Shown here: piece after piece, positions 27,609-35,432 of the stretch
Layout of the letters: every line of letters begins with the position of its first letter
How positions within the stretch are numbered: the stretch's first letter is position 1
DNA from: Terriglobia bacterium
Lineage (GTDB): Bacteria; Acidobacteriota; Terriglobia; Terriglobales; Acidobacteriaceae
DNA length: 64,000 nt
Reading direction: 5' to 3'
Assembly (NCBI GenBank): GCA_020073015.1
Contig: JAIQFZ010000006.1
Location: 124,001-188,000, forward strand
Position numbers and translations under genes: made by a program
Notes under the pieces: model-generated
The model's input: the letters and a program-made list of their open reading frames with translations, nothing else
Databases searched by the model: none
Told to the model about the DNA's origin: nothing

Positions 27609-30056
27609 ATGTTCCCACGAAGAACGAACATGACATCTGCGATGCGAGTGTTCCTGGCACTGGTTCTGCTGACCTTGATCCCGTGCTTCTCCGCCGGGCA
27701 GGCGCATTCCATCTGGACGGTTGTTTCCGCCACCCAAATCGACAGCAGAATTCAGCGCCAGTTGAAAAGGTTGGCGACCGAGCATCATGCCTCGGTTCGC
27801 TTTTCCCGTCAGGCCCCACACTACGATGAGCGCCTGACACGCTCCGGGAATCTGGTGCTCGAATTCAGGGCTCCGCAAGATCCTGTTGCTTTCCTGGCAG
27901 ACCTGAAACAAGCCACGCGCGGATCGGCAGTCGAAGTAACCAGGCAACGGGCAAACGAAGGTTACATACTGCAAAGCACTTCCTCGCACGGCTCGGTGCC
28001 TTCTGGTGTTCATATCGAAGCGGCGACTGCTGCCGGGCTTCATCTCGCGCTGCTCCGGATTCCCGATCTGCTGGTCATTCCGCCTGCCAATCTCTCCCGA
28101 GATCTGGTTCCACTGCCGCAAGCCGTGCATCTGAAAAGGAACGGCACGGAAGCAGTCCTCGCAGACTATCCGTCGTTTCCTTCCCGCGGAGTCGTGGAAG
28201 GATTTTACGGACACCCTTGGAGCCACGACGACCGTCTCGACATCCTGCGTTTTGAGGGACAGCACGGGATGAACCTCTACATCTATGCGCCCAAGGACGA
28301 TCCCTATCACCGCAAGCTCTGGCGCGAGCCGTATCCCCCGGAACAGATGAAGCGTTTAAGCGAACTTGCAGACACCGCGAAGGAAAACTTCGTTGACTTC
28401 ACCTTCGCCATCAGCCCGGGCCTTTCGATGACTTACTCCAGTGACGCCGAGTTTCAGACTCTGACCAGGAAACTGGACAGCGTCAGCCACCTGGGGGTCA
28501 CCAGTTTCGCGTTGTTCCTGGACGATGTCCCGCAAGAATTAGTCCACCTCGAGGACCGGGAACGTTTCAAAACGCTAGCTCAGGCCCACCTCTACCTGAT
28601 CAACCGCTTATACGATCATCTCAAATCGCTCTCGCCACAAAACCGTCTCATGGTCTGTCCGACCACTTACACCAACGAGTGGGGTGATCGGGAGTACATC
28701 AAGGACCTGGGGGCCGGGGTGAATCCCGATGTTCCGATGAATTGGACCGGGACGGAAGTCATCCCGAAGAAAATCACGGTGGCGGAAGCTGCCGAATGGG
28801 GTCGGTATCTCCACCGAAAGCCCCTGGTTTGGGACAACCTCCTGGCCAACGATGGTCATCCCTCGTGGCTGATCCTCGATCCGGTGCGGGAGCGGGAAAC
28901 GAATCTCTTCTCGGCTGTCGCGGGACTGTTTTCCAACCCGATGTCCCAGGCGCACGCATCCATGATTCCGCTCCAGACCCTGGCGGATTACCTGTGGAAT
29001 CCCGTGACTTACGATCCTGACAAATCTCACCGCCACGCCATCATCAGCCAGTACGGCAAGAACGCGGAGGCGGCACTGGCTCCGTTGTTGCAGATTTTTG
29101 CGGGAGACGCGCAGGCTTCGCTGTTTGCATCCATCCTCGAAGAGCGGTGGTCCCCCGTTGACGTTCCCGCGGTCGAGTCGGAAATATCCCGTTTGAGATC
29201 GGTCGTGACCTCGCTGCAAAGCCAGCCGGGCTTCGAGAAGCTGGCGCCGGAAATCTCTCCCATTCCCGATCTGCTCCAGGAACAGCTCAAACGCATTTCA
29301 GCGGATTCCGCCTTCAAGCACCTGCCGGCAGGGAAAATTCAGTGGGATCGGGAACAGGATATTTTACGGGCCTCCTATCTGCCGGCCAGTCCCGTGCTGG
29401 ATGGCGATTTTGCAAAGTGGGAATCCGGCAGCGTCCACCAGCTAAACCGGCGTTCCCAAATTATGGATGGCGAAGATCTGTGGCAAGGAACATCTCAGTT
29501 CTCTGCCCGAATCGCCCTCGCCTGGGACGACACGAACCTCTATTTTGGTGTCGATGTCACCGATCCGCAGCTTTACCAGCCCTTCTCGGGACGGGAGATC
29601 CTGAAAGGCAGTGCATTGCGCCTGGTCGTGGACACAACCCTGCCGATCGCCGTCAAGCCAGGAAGGCCGGCCGGAGTGTTCGATTTGTATGTGAGCCCCG
29701 GTAACTTCGCCGATGTAAGACCCAGTATCTACTGCAATGAGGACTTCTTTCCGCCGCGCTCCCGCCCGCACAACTACAACCAGGAGATCACGGCGGTGTG
29801 GAGAAAAACTCCGTCCGGCTTTTCCGGCGATATCGCCATCCCAGCGAGTTTTTTCGAGCGCGAAGGTTTTGTCCCGGCACAAGAGGTAGCGCTGAGCTTT
29901 GGGGTGCAGAAAACGTTTCCGAGCGAAGACCCGTTCGACGACTATCAGGAACAGATCGTCTTCAGTTCAAAAGAGAGCAAACTGTTTCCCGTGGAACCGC
30001 AAAGCCCAGCAACCCTTCAGCGAATGGTCCTGGAGGGCGCAGCGGATCGCCAGTAA
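27609..30056 (+). CDS. GH84 beta-N-acetylglucosaminidase with CBM9-like C-terminal domain
   Basis: Start set at ATG 27609 (GAGG nine bases upstream), giving a signal peptide (MRVFLALVLLTLIPCFSAG). The 815-residue exported enzyme has a small N-terminal domain, then a GH84 barrel opening with SRGVVEGFYGHPWSHDDR, followed by YIYAPKDDPYHRKLWREPYP and FALFLDDVPQELVH. The Asp-Asp pair (about 305-306) is the family's substrate-assisted catalytic pair. VCPTTYTNEWG and MNWTGTEVI also match. A helical region leads to a C-terminal CBM9/DOMON-like domain (ARIALAWDDTNLYFGVDVTD) from about residue 590. GH84 enzymes release beta-linked GlcNAc. The position after a TonB receptor suggests a glycan-utilisation pair. 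Confidence 0.9.
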   Translation: MFPRRTNMTSAMRVFLALVLLTLIPCFSAGQAHSIWTVVSATQIDSRIQRQLKRLATEHHASVRFSRQAPHYDERLTRSGNLVLEFRAPQDPVAFLADLKQATRGSAVEVTRQRANEGYILQSTSSHGSVPSGVHIEAATAAGLHLALLRIPDLLVIPPANLSRDLVPLPQAVHLKRNGTEAVLADYPSFPSRGVVEGFYGHPWSHDDRLDILRFEGQHGMNLYIYAPKDDPYHRKLWREPYPPEQMKRLSELADTAKENFVDFTFAISPGLSMTYSSDAEFQTLTRKLDSVSHLGVTSFALFLDDVPQELVHLEDRERFKTLAQAHLYLINRLYDHLKSLSPQNRLMVCPTTYTNEWGDREYIKDLGAGVNPDVPMNWTGTEVIPKKITVAEAAEWGRYLHRKPLVWDNLLANDGHPSWLILDPVRERETNLFSAVAGLFSNPMSQAHASMIPLQTLADYLWNPVTYDPDKSHRHAIISQYGKNAEAALAPLLQIFAGDAQASLFASILEERWSPVDVPAVESEISRLRSVVTSLQSQPGFEKLAPEISPIPDLLQEQLKRISADSAFKHLPAGKIQWDREQDILRASYLPASPVLDGDFAKWESGSVHQLNRRSQIMDGEDLWQGTSQFSARIALAWDDTNLYFGVDVTDPQLYQPFSGREILKGSALRLVVDTTLPIAVKPGRPAGVFDLYVSPGNFADVRPSIYCNEDFFPPRSRPHNYNQEITAVWRKTPSGFSGDIAIPASFFEREGFVPAQEVALSFGVQKTFPSEDPFDDYQEQIVFSSKESKLFPVEPQSPATLQRMVLEGAADRQ

Positions 30057-30170
30057 GGAGCCGGACACAACAGTCCCTGCAACCTGCCACTCGTAGAAAT
30101 ATCTCTGGATCGAACGATTGAGTCCCCCCAGGCGATGGAGACGAACCGCCCGCAGCGACCATTTCCGTAG

Positions 30171-31334
30171 TTACCCATGGCGCAAGAGCAGACCCGCCAT
30201 GGCGGCACATGCGATGAGGGCGGGCTCGGGCACCTTCCAGCGAAAGAGCACCGCCAGACTCACAGCACAGATCAGAATCGTAGGCAGATCATACACGGAG
30301 CGGCGCGCAAGAACGATCACCGCACCCGCAATCGCTCCGGTGGCTGCCGCGGTGACGCCTCGCACGAAGGCATTCAACTGCGGGTTCTTCGCCCATCGTT
30401 TGTAGGAAGGCGCCAGCAGTACCACAACAAGGTAGACGGGCAGGAAGATCGCGAGCGCTGCGGCCGTCGCCCCGCTAACACCTGCGACCAGGTAACCGAT
30501 AAAAGCAACGGTGATGACCACCGGTCCGGGCGTGATCATCGCCACCGCGACCGCGTCGACAAACTGATGGTCGGTCAGCCAATGATGCCCTTGCACTACG
30601 CCACCATAGAGAAATGGCACAACCGCGAGTCCGCTGCCGAAGACGAACATCCCGGCCTTCGCAAAGTAGACAAAGATCTGCAACAGCGTACCACTTGCCC
30701 CGAACGCTCCGAGTGTTACCGGCGTGAACAGGGAAGGCACCGTACTTCTGGCTTGCAATCGGCTGGGAAGCGCCTTAGCCAGCAAGTTGGCCACCCCGCC
30801 CAGCAGAAACAGCCAGATGATCTCCTGCGAAGTCCAGGCCGTGGAGACCGCTAACACCGCGAAGATTCCCCACAGCAACTTGTCTTTCGCGAGTGTGAGC
30901 CGGGTGAGCTTGAAGGCGGACCGGGCAATGATCCCGATCACGGCGGCGCCGATTCCGTAGAACATCCCCTGCATCCAGGGCAAGCCGCCAAAGCGAACAT
31001 AGGCCGCCGCCAGTCCCAGAACCATCAAGAACGATGGCAAGACGAAGGCCGTGCCTACGGCAGTAACTCCGACGACGCCCCCACGAATATAGCCGAGGTA
31101 AATCGCGAGTTGAGCCGCTAAAGGGCCGGGCGCGAGCTGCGCCAGGGCGAGACCCTCAACGTAGTCTTCCTTGCGGACCCAGCCGCGATCATCCACCAGG
31201 TCTTGCTGCATGTGTCCAGCCAGGGCGATGGGGCCGCCGAATCCCACCGTTCCCAAACGCAGGAAATACCCGACAAATCGAGGGAGTGAGACGCTCGTTG
31301 TCTCGTGCTCGGCGCAGTTGAACTCTGTTTTCAT
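30171..31334 (-). CDS. chrA: Chromate transporter ChrA
   Basis: A 387-residue inner-membrane protein of the long-chain (two-domain) CHR family, which exports chromate. The N-terminal half has FVGYFLRLGTVGFGGPIAL, then GLALAQLAPGPLAAQLAIYL. The second half repeats the pattern with FAKAGMFVFGSGLAVVPFLY and AVAMITPGPVVITVAFIGYL. About ten to twelve hydrophobic helices are visible. It is the last gene of a five-gene minus-strand operon headed by chrB and overlaps the stop of the DUF1259 gene by 4 bases (ATGA), so it is translationally coupled. Confidence 0.95.
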   Translation of the reverse strand: MKTEFNCAEHETTSVSLPRFVGYFLRLGTVGFGGPIALAGHMQQDLVDDRGWVRKEDYVEGLALAQLAPGPLAAQLAIYLGYIRGGVVGVTAVGTAFVLPSFLMVLGLAAAYVRFGGLPWMQGMFYGIGAAVIGIIARSAFKLTRLTLAKDKLLWGIFAVLAVSTAWTSQEIIWLFLLGGVANLLAKALPSRLQARSTVPSLFTPVTLGAFGASGTLLQIFVYFAKAGMFVFGSGLAVVPFLYGGVVQGHHWLTDHQFVDAVAVAMITPGPVVITVAFIGYLVAGVSGATAAALAIFLPVYLVVVLLAPSYKRWAKNPQLNAFVRGVTAAATGAIAGAVIVLARRSVYDLPTILICAVSLAVLFRWKVPEPALIACAAMAGLLLRHG

Positions 31335-32269
31335 CTGGCTGAGTTGGTATTGTCGAGCGCCGCTCGCAGTCCCTTGGCCAGCTTCAGCGCGTCGTCATTT
31401 GCCCAAAAGTGCATGAAGAACAGGCGTGGCTCCTCCATCAGCATGTGACTGTGCAGCGCAGTGACGGCGATTCCATTCTGCCGCAGCGCTTTGATCACCG
31501 GATTGACCTCACTCCCTAGCAGCACGAAATCTCCCGTGATTGCCGCTTTGCCACCACCGGTCGGTTGGAAATTCAAGGCGGTCGCCACGCCCATCGAAGG
31601 GGGAACTGTCATGCCCGAATCCGTGATGGTCTCCGACCTGGGAACTGCAATCTGAAGCACCCCACCATTGACCTTCCCTTCGTGCCACAGAATGTGTTCA
31701 ACCTGCTTCTGGTCGAAGCCCAAGTCGGACGCGGTCTGGGGCGCCGCACCGGTATCCGGGCCCGGCGTTTTCGTCAGAGCCACTGCATCATGGATCGCTT
31801 TTGCCATCTGCACCGGATCACCATGACTGGCAATGTGCATGTACATCACACGGGGCGATTCCCCAATCAGGTGATTGTGAACCGCCGATTCGTGGATGCC
31901 GCCCTCCTGAAGCTTCATCATTACCGGTTCGACCTCGTCCTCGGTGAGAACCAGATCGCCCATCACCATGGCCGCAGTGCCGTCCCGCTTAAATGCCGCC
32001 CATGAGCCTAGAGCGAAACCCGGCTTGATGTCGACTCCCTGGAGCGTCACGTGCAGGTCTTTTCTTGGCATGCCAAACTTGATCACGTCACCGGGCTGCA
32101 TTTGCCCGGGGCGGCCCATCGCGTCCTCGACCGGCCTCCAGTTGCTGGGCGTCTGCCCGTTCGCCTGAGTTCCGCAGAGCAGGGAAGCGATGGCAACAAC
32201 CGCGATTGCGAGCATGCTCAAGGTTCGGGCAGACAGATTGTTTTGTGGAACGGTGGTACGCATTGTCAC
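31331..32269 (-). CDS. DUF1259 (LppY/LpqO-type) exported protein
   Basis: A 312-residue protein starting at GTG 32269 or ATG 32263 (AGGAG upstream suits either). A signal peptide (LSMLAIAVVAIASLLCGTQA) is followed by two homologous DUF1259 halves. The first ends with ESAVHNHLIGESPRVMYMHI and the second with VTALHSHMLMEEPRLFFMHF, each carrying an HxH pair and a later His that look like a metal site. DUF1259 proteins are recurrent partners of chromate operons and of ChrA. Whether they bind chromium is not established. It lies between the ocd-like gene (14 bases) and chrA (overlap). Confidence 0.85.
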   Translation of the reverse strand: MTMRTTVPQNNLSARTLSMLAIAVVAIASLLCGTQANGQTPSNWRPVEDAMGRPGQMQPGDVIKFGMPRKDLHVTLQGVDIKPGFALGSWAAFKRDGTAAMVMGDLVLTEDEVEPVMMKLQEGGIHESAVHNHLIGESPRVMYMHIASHGDPVQMAKAIHDAVALTKTPGPDTGAAPQTASDLGFDQKQVEHILWHEGKVNGGVLQIAVPRSETITDSGMTVPPSMGVATALNFQPTGGGKAAITGDFVLLGSEVNPVIKALRQNGIAVTALHSHMLMEEPRLFFMHFWANDDALKLAKGLRAALDNTNSAR

Positions 32270-32283
32270 AGTTCTCCTTTTCC

Positions 32284-33279
32284 TCAGGCTGCAAAGTTCA
32301 GTCGAACGCCAGCCCCCAGCCGCTCGGCTTTCTCATACAAAATGGCTGCCGCAGCCACGTCTTGCAGCGCCATTCCTGTGCTGTCGAAGATGATGATTTC
32401 TTTTTGCGATTCGCGGCCTGGCCTCTTTCCGGCCACGACCTCACTCAGCTCTGCATGCACATCGGCTCGGGTCACGACACCCGCCTGCAAGGCATGGTGC
32501 AAGTCTCCCATCACGGCACACTGTTCGAGGATGTCGACCACGATCTTGCTCTCTGCCATCAGCAAGGGATGGAGTTCCTGCTTATGAGGGTTGTCCGCTC
32601 CCACGGCGGAAATGAATGTTCCAGGCCTTACGTCGCTTAGCCCCAGCAATGGCTGTTGTGATGTGGTGCAGGTAACACAGATATCGCTCTGTTGGACTGC
32701 CGCCGCGAGGTCAAGCACCGGAGTTATCGAGAGGTGCAAATCCGACGCGAGTTCATGCGCAAACCGCTGCGCTTGTTCTGCGCTCTTGTCATAAGCGAAC
32801 GCAGTCCGGAGTTGGCGGACGCGGGAGATCGCCTTTAGCTGAGCACGTCCCTGGTTACCGCAGCCGCAAACGGTCGCGATCCGCGAATCCGGCCGCGCCA
32901 GATATTTTGCCGCTACTGCGGTCGCTGCACCCGTCCGCAGCGAGGTGATGTCCCGGGAGTCCATGACCGCCAGCGGAGTGCCGTTCTCGGCGTCGCAGAG
33001 AACGATAACTCCTTGAATGGTTGGCCGACCGAAACGAGCGCTGTTTTCCGGGAAGTTCCCATTCATCTTGGCCGCGAAGTACCGCCGGTCCAGGTCGAGC
33101 CAGCCAGCCTTGATGTGAAATCCGCCGTCCGACGAGTGCATGCTCAGCACGGCCGGAGGCTCAGCCTTGCCTTCTCCATAGAGGCGGAACGCGTGCTCCA
33201 CCGCCGCGATGCATTCGTCGAGCGTCAACAGACTCTGAACCTCTCGCGGCGTCAGGAACAGGAGTTCTTCCGACCTCAT
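32284..33279 (-). CDS. Ornithine cyclodeaminase / mu-crystallin family protein
   Basis: A 331-residue NAD(P)-dependent enzyme of the ornithine cyclodeaminase/mu-crystallin family. It has the N-terminal FLTPREVQSLLTLDECIAAV, the substrate-side segment HIKAGWLDLDRRYFAAKMNG, the conserved SLRTGAATAVAAKYLARPDS and a Rossmann motif IATVCGCGNQGRAQLKAI. Members include ornithine cyclodeaminases, alanine dehydrogenases and imine reductases, so the substrate cannot be read from the sequence. Its ATG overlaps the stop of the pepE-like gene (ATGA) within the chromate operon. No other amino-acid gene is nearby, so its role may be unrelated to chromate. Confidence 0.9.
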   Translation of the reverse strand: MRSEELLFLTPREVQSLLTLDECIAAVEHAFRLYGEGKAEPPAVLSMHSSDGGFHIKAGWLDLDRRYFAAKMNGNFPENSARFGRPTIQGVIVLCDAENGTPLAVMDSRDITSLRTGAATAVAAKYLARPDSRIATVCGCGNQGRAQLKAISRVRQLRTAFAYDKSAEQAQRFAHELASDLHLSITPVLDLAAAVQQSDICVTCTTSQQPLLGLSDVRPGTFISAVGADNPHKQELHPLLMAESKIVVDILEQCAVMGDLHHALQAGVVTRADVHAELSEVVAGKRPGRESQKEIIIFDSTGMALQDVAAAAILYEKAERLGAGVRLNFAA

Positions 33280-34025
33280 GCGACCCTTCCCGCCAAAGAA
33301 AGGGTTTCCTCCAGCAGTGCTCGCAGATTGGAGCCGGGTGCGGCTTCGACCGGCTTTTCGCCACGCCGGAAGATGCGCGCCGTATGCGGCCCCTTCAACA
33401 GAACGACTCCCTCCTGTACGCGCAACATCGAGCCCTCCCGCAAACCAACCACCGGCGCCTCGTTTTCTTCCAGGAACTGCGTGATCCGTTCTTCCTGTGT
33501 TTCTCCCATGTGCGTGGAGGAGGGGTCAGGGTCGAGGTAGTGGGGACTGATCTGGAAGGGTACTAAGCCCAGGGCCTCGAATGACGAAGGTTGTACCACC
33601 GGCATGTCCTTGGTTGTTTTCAGGCTCGGACAAGCCACGATCGAACCAGCGCTGGACCCGATGTAGGGGACACCCGCTGCTACGCGCCGCCGAATCGGCC
33701 CCAGCAAGTCGTGGTCATAAAGGCCTTTCAGCAGCCGGAACGTATTCCCACCGCCAACAAATATGCTCTCCGCTTCATCGATGGCTCGCGGCATGTTCGA
33801 GATATCATGAATGGAGATGAGTGAGAGGCCCATATTGCGAAAACGTTCCCGGGCCTTTGCCGCGTACGCCCCGCGGTCACGGACGGCGTATGGAACGAAT
33901 AGCACGCTGGTTCCACTTCCGACAACGTCTCGAATCTCGCTTTCCGCATGATCCAGGTAGCCGCTGCCGTGCAAGGTCGAGTTGCTGATCAGTAGCAAGC
34001 GTCTGCCATCATCCATATTCACCAT
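33276..34025 (-). CDS. pepE: Peptidase E-like protein (S51 family)
   Basis: A 249-residue cytoplasmic protein of the S51 dipeptidase/cyanophycinase superfamily. The catalytic Ser lies in the elbow GVPYIGSSAGSIVACPS. The family also keeps AESIFVGGGNTFRLLKGLYD, FQISPHYLDPDP (likely catalytic His) and VGLREGSML. PepE hydrolyses Asp-X dipeptides. The ATG at 34025 has GGAGG four bases upstream. It sits 15 bases after chrB and overlaps the ocd-like gene, so it is co-transcribed with the chromate genes, an unexpected partnership. Confidence 0.9.
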   Translation of the reverse strand: MVNMDDGRRLLLISNSTLHGSGYLDHAESEIRDVVGSGTSVLFVPYAVRDRGAYAAKARERFRNMGLSLISIHDISNMPRAIDEAESIFVGGGNTFRLLKGLYDHDLLGPIRRRVAAGVPYIGSSAGSIVACPSLKTTKDMPVVQPSSFEALGLVPFQISPHYLDPDPSSTHMGETQEERITQFLEENEAPVVGLREGSMLRVQEGVVLLKGPHTARIFRRGEKPVEAAPGSNLRALLEETLSLAGRVA

Positions 34026-34040
34026 CGCACCTCCAGAGGC

Positions 34041-34970
34041 TCACGCGAGCGACTCGTACAACCCATCGATGAGATCCATCCCCCGCTGTAGAAGCTCATC
34101 ATCCGGCAGGTCCTGCTTGGCCCAGCCATTCAACACTTTGTCCAGGCCCTGTCCTTCCACTCGGCTGAATTTCTCATCACCGAGGTCGGCATCATGAATG
34201 ACCTCTGCAATACGCTTCACCCGGCTGTCCCGGATCGAGAATTGCTTGCGTAACGTCTCGAATGTGCAGTCTTCTCCCCGGTGACCGAAACCTTGCGGGC
34301 AAAACATGTCGAACGGTATAGCGTCGGGACGGGTCCCCGGTTCGTCGTGGAAAACGAAGCGGGCCTTCGGGTCAATGAATCGCCGGATCAGCCACGCCGA
34401 GGACACGCGGTCAATGCCGGGCCGCGGCCGCGTCATCCACAAACGGTTCAGATATGCTCCTGCCTTCCGTTTATCGTTGCGTCCTGCCTTCGCCGTTTCA
34501 GATTCATCGGCTTGGGCCAGCAAGGTCTCGAGCTTGCTGCGCAGCGGGTTTCCGAAGAAGTCGATATCCTGTAGCTCCAGAAACCGGCGGCGAATTCGAT
34601 TCAGGTGTCCCCGGGATCTTCGGGCGGGCGAGAGTGCAGTAACTTTTTTCGCTTCGTGCAACAGCTTCTGGTAGTCGCGCGAGCGAGCTTCTACGAACAG
34701 CTGCTTTAACCGGGCGTCCGACAAATCGTCGAAGCCCTGTACCTGGACGACCGATGCCTGCCCTTTGTAGGTGCGAATCGCTGTAGCCAGCCACTCCATG
34801 CGCTCCTGGTTCGGTGCCGAGTTGGGCAGAACGTAACCCGAACTGCGCAGAGCCAGCATCCCGTATCGTTGCAGCTTCCGCCATACTTCCACTCTCTGGC
34901 TGGCACTCTTGGCAGGAAGGCTGAAAACCAGCAATAGCCATGGCGTCGAAGGTTTGCTAGGTACAGACAT
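34041..34970 (-). CDS. chrB: Chromate resistance protein ChrB
   Basis: A 309-residue protein with both ChrB parts. The N-terminal half (PWLLLVFSLPAKSASQRVEVW, ALRSSGYVLPN, QVQGFDDLSD) is the ChrB N-terminal domain. The C-terminal half has TRPRPGIDRVSSAWLIRRFI, FCPQGFGHRGEDCTFETL and IAEVIHDADLGDEK, typical of the chromate-resistance exported/ChrB C-terminal domain. ChrB acts as a chromate-responsive regulator in studied bacteria. The ATG at 34970 is the best start; a frame extension to 35027 would run through the promoter region. It is the first gene of the chrB-pepE-ocd-DUF1259-chrA operon. Confidence 0.9.
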   Translation of the reverse strand: MSVPSKPSTPWLLLVFSLPAKSASQRVEVWRKLQRYGMLALRSSGYVLPNSAPNQERMEWLATAIRTYKGQASVVQVQGFDDLSDARLKQLFVEARSRDYQKLLHEAKKVTALSPARRSRGHLNRIRRRFLELQDIDFFGNPLRSKLETLLAQADESETAKAGRNDKRKAGAYLNRLWMTRPRPGIDRVSSAWLIRRFIDPKARFVFHDEPGTRPDAIPFDMFCPQGFGHRGEDCTFETLRKQFSIRDSRVKRIAEVIHDADLGDEKFSRVEGQGLDKVLNGWAKQDLPDDELLQRGMDLIDGLYESLA

Positions 34971-35030
34971 TGCATGAATGATATACATATAACACAGCAT
35001 ATGCAAGCGCAAGATTCGTATACGCAAGGT
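34971..35030 (-). promoter_or_regulatory. Probable promoter/operator of the chromate operon
   Basis: This AT-rich stretch upstream of chrB stands out from the GC-rich background. Read on the minus strand, TTGCGC (-35-like) is followed 17 bases later by TATGTA (-10-like), about 20 bases before the chrB ATG. The palindromes GCATATGC and GTATAC lie within it and could be the operator of an autoregulating ChrB. The assignment rests on composition and position only. Confidence 0.4.
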
Positions 35031-35183
35031 CGATGAACCCGCTGCTGTGGAGGATCTCTTCTGTCAGGAAGGGAAAGTCAGGTTATTGTCTGGCACGGGC
35101 AATTTGGATGAGCTTGGGCAGCGTCGTTTTCTTCGTGGACAGATAGATCCATCTTCGTCTATGAAATCGGTCATGGGCGCAAT

Positions 35184-35423
35184 TTAGGATTTACCGGCAT
35201 TCCGCGGCCGCTCCCGCGCGGGCGAAAAACGGTAGCAGTAAACCGTGCCGAAAATCAGCAACAGCCCGCCCCACCAGATGCTGGCGTGATGATTCAGAGC
35301 CAACACCGGGTTATCCGCATGAGAGGCAATCTCCCACATCCCCGCTCCCGTGATCAAAACGCCGTTCACCAACATCGACACACCGATGAAAAACCATATG
35401 GACAAGGAACCGCCAGCTTTCAT
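35184..35423 (-). CDS. Small two-helix membrane protein, symporter partner
   Basis: A 79-residue protein with two membrane helices (SIWFFIGVSMLVNGVLITGA and ASIWWGGLLLIFGTVYCYRF) and a basic C-terminus. Its ATG has GGGAGG five bases upstream and lies 9 bases after the stop of the sodium:solute symporter gene, so it is almost certainly co-expressed. Small membrane partners of SSS transporters are known, and this may be one; I do not recognise the family. Confidence 0.75.
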   Translation of the reverse strand: MKAGGSLSIWFFIGVSMLVNGVLITGAGMWEIASHADNPVLALNHHASIWWGGLLLIFGTVYCYRFSPARERPRNAGKS

Positions 35424-35432
35424 TGTTCCTCC

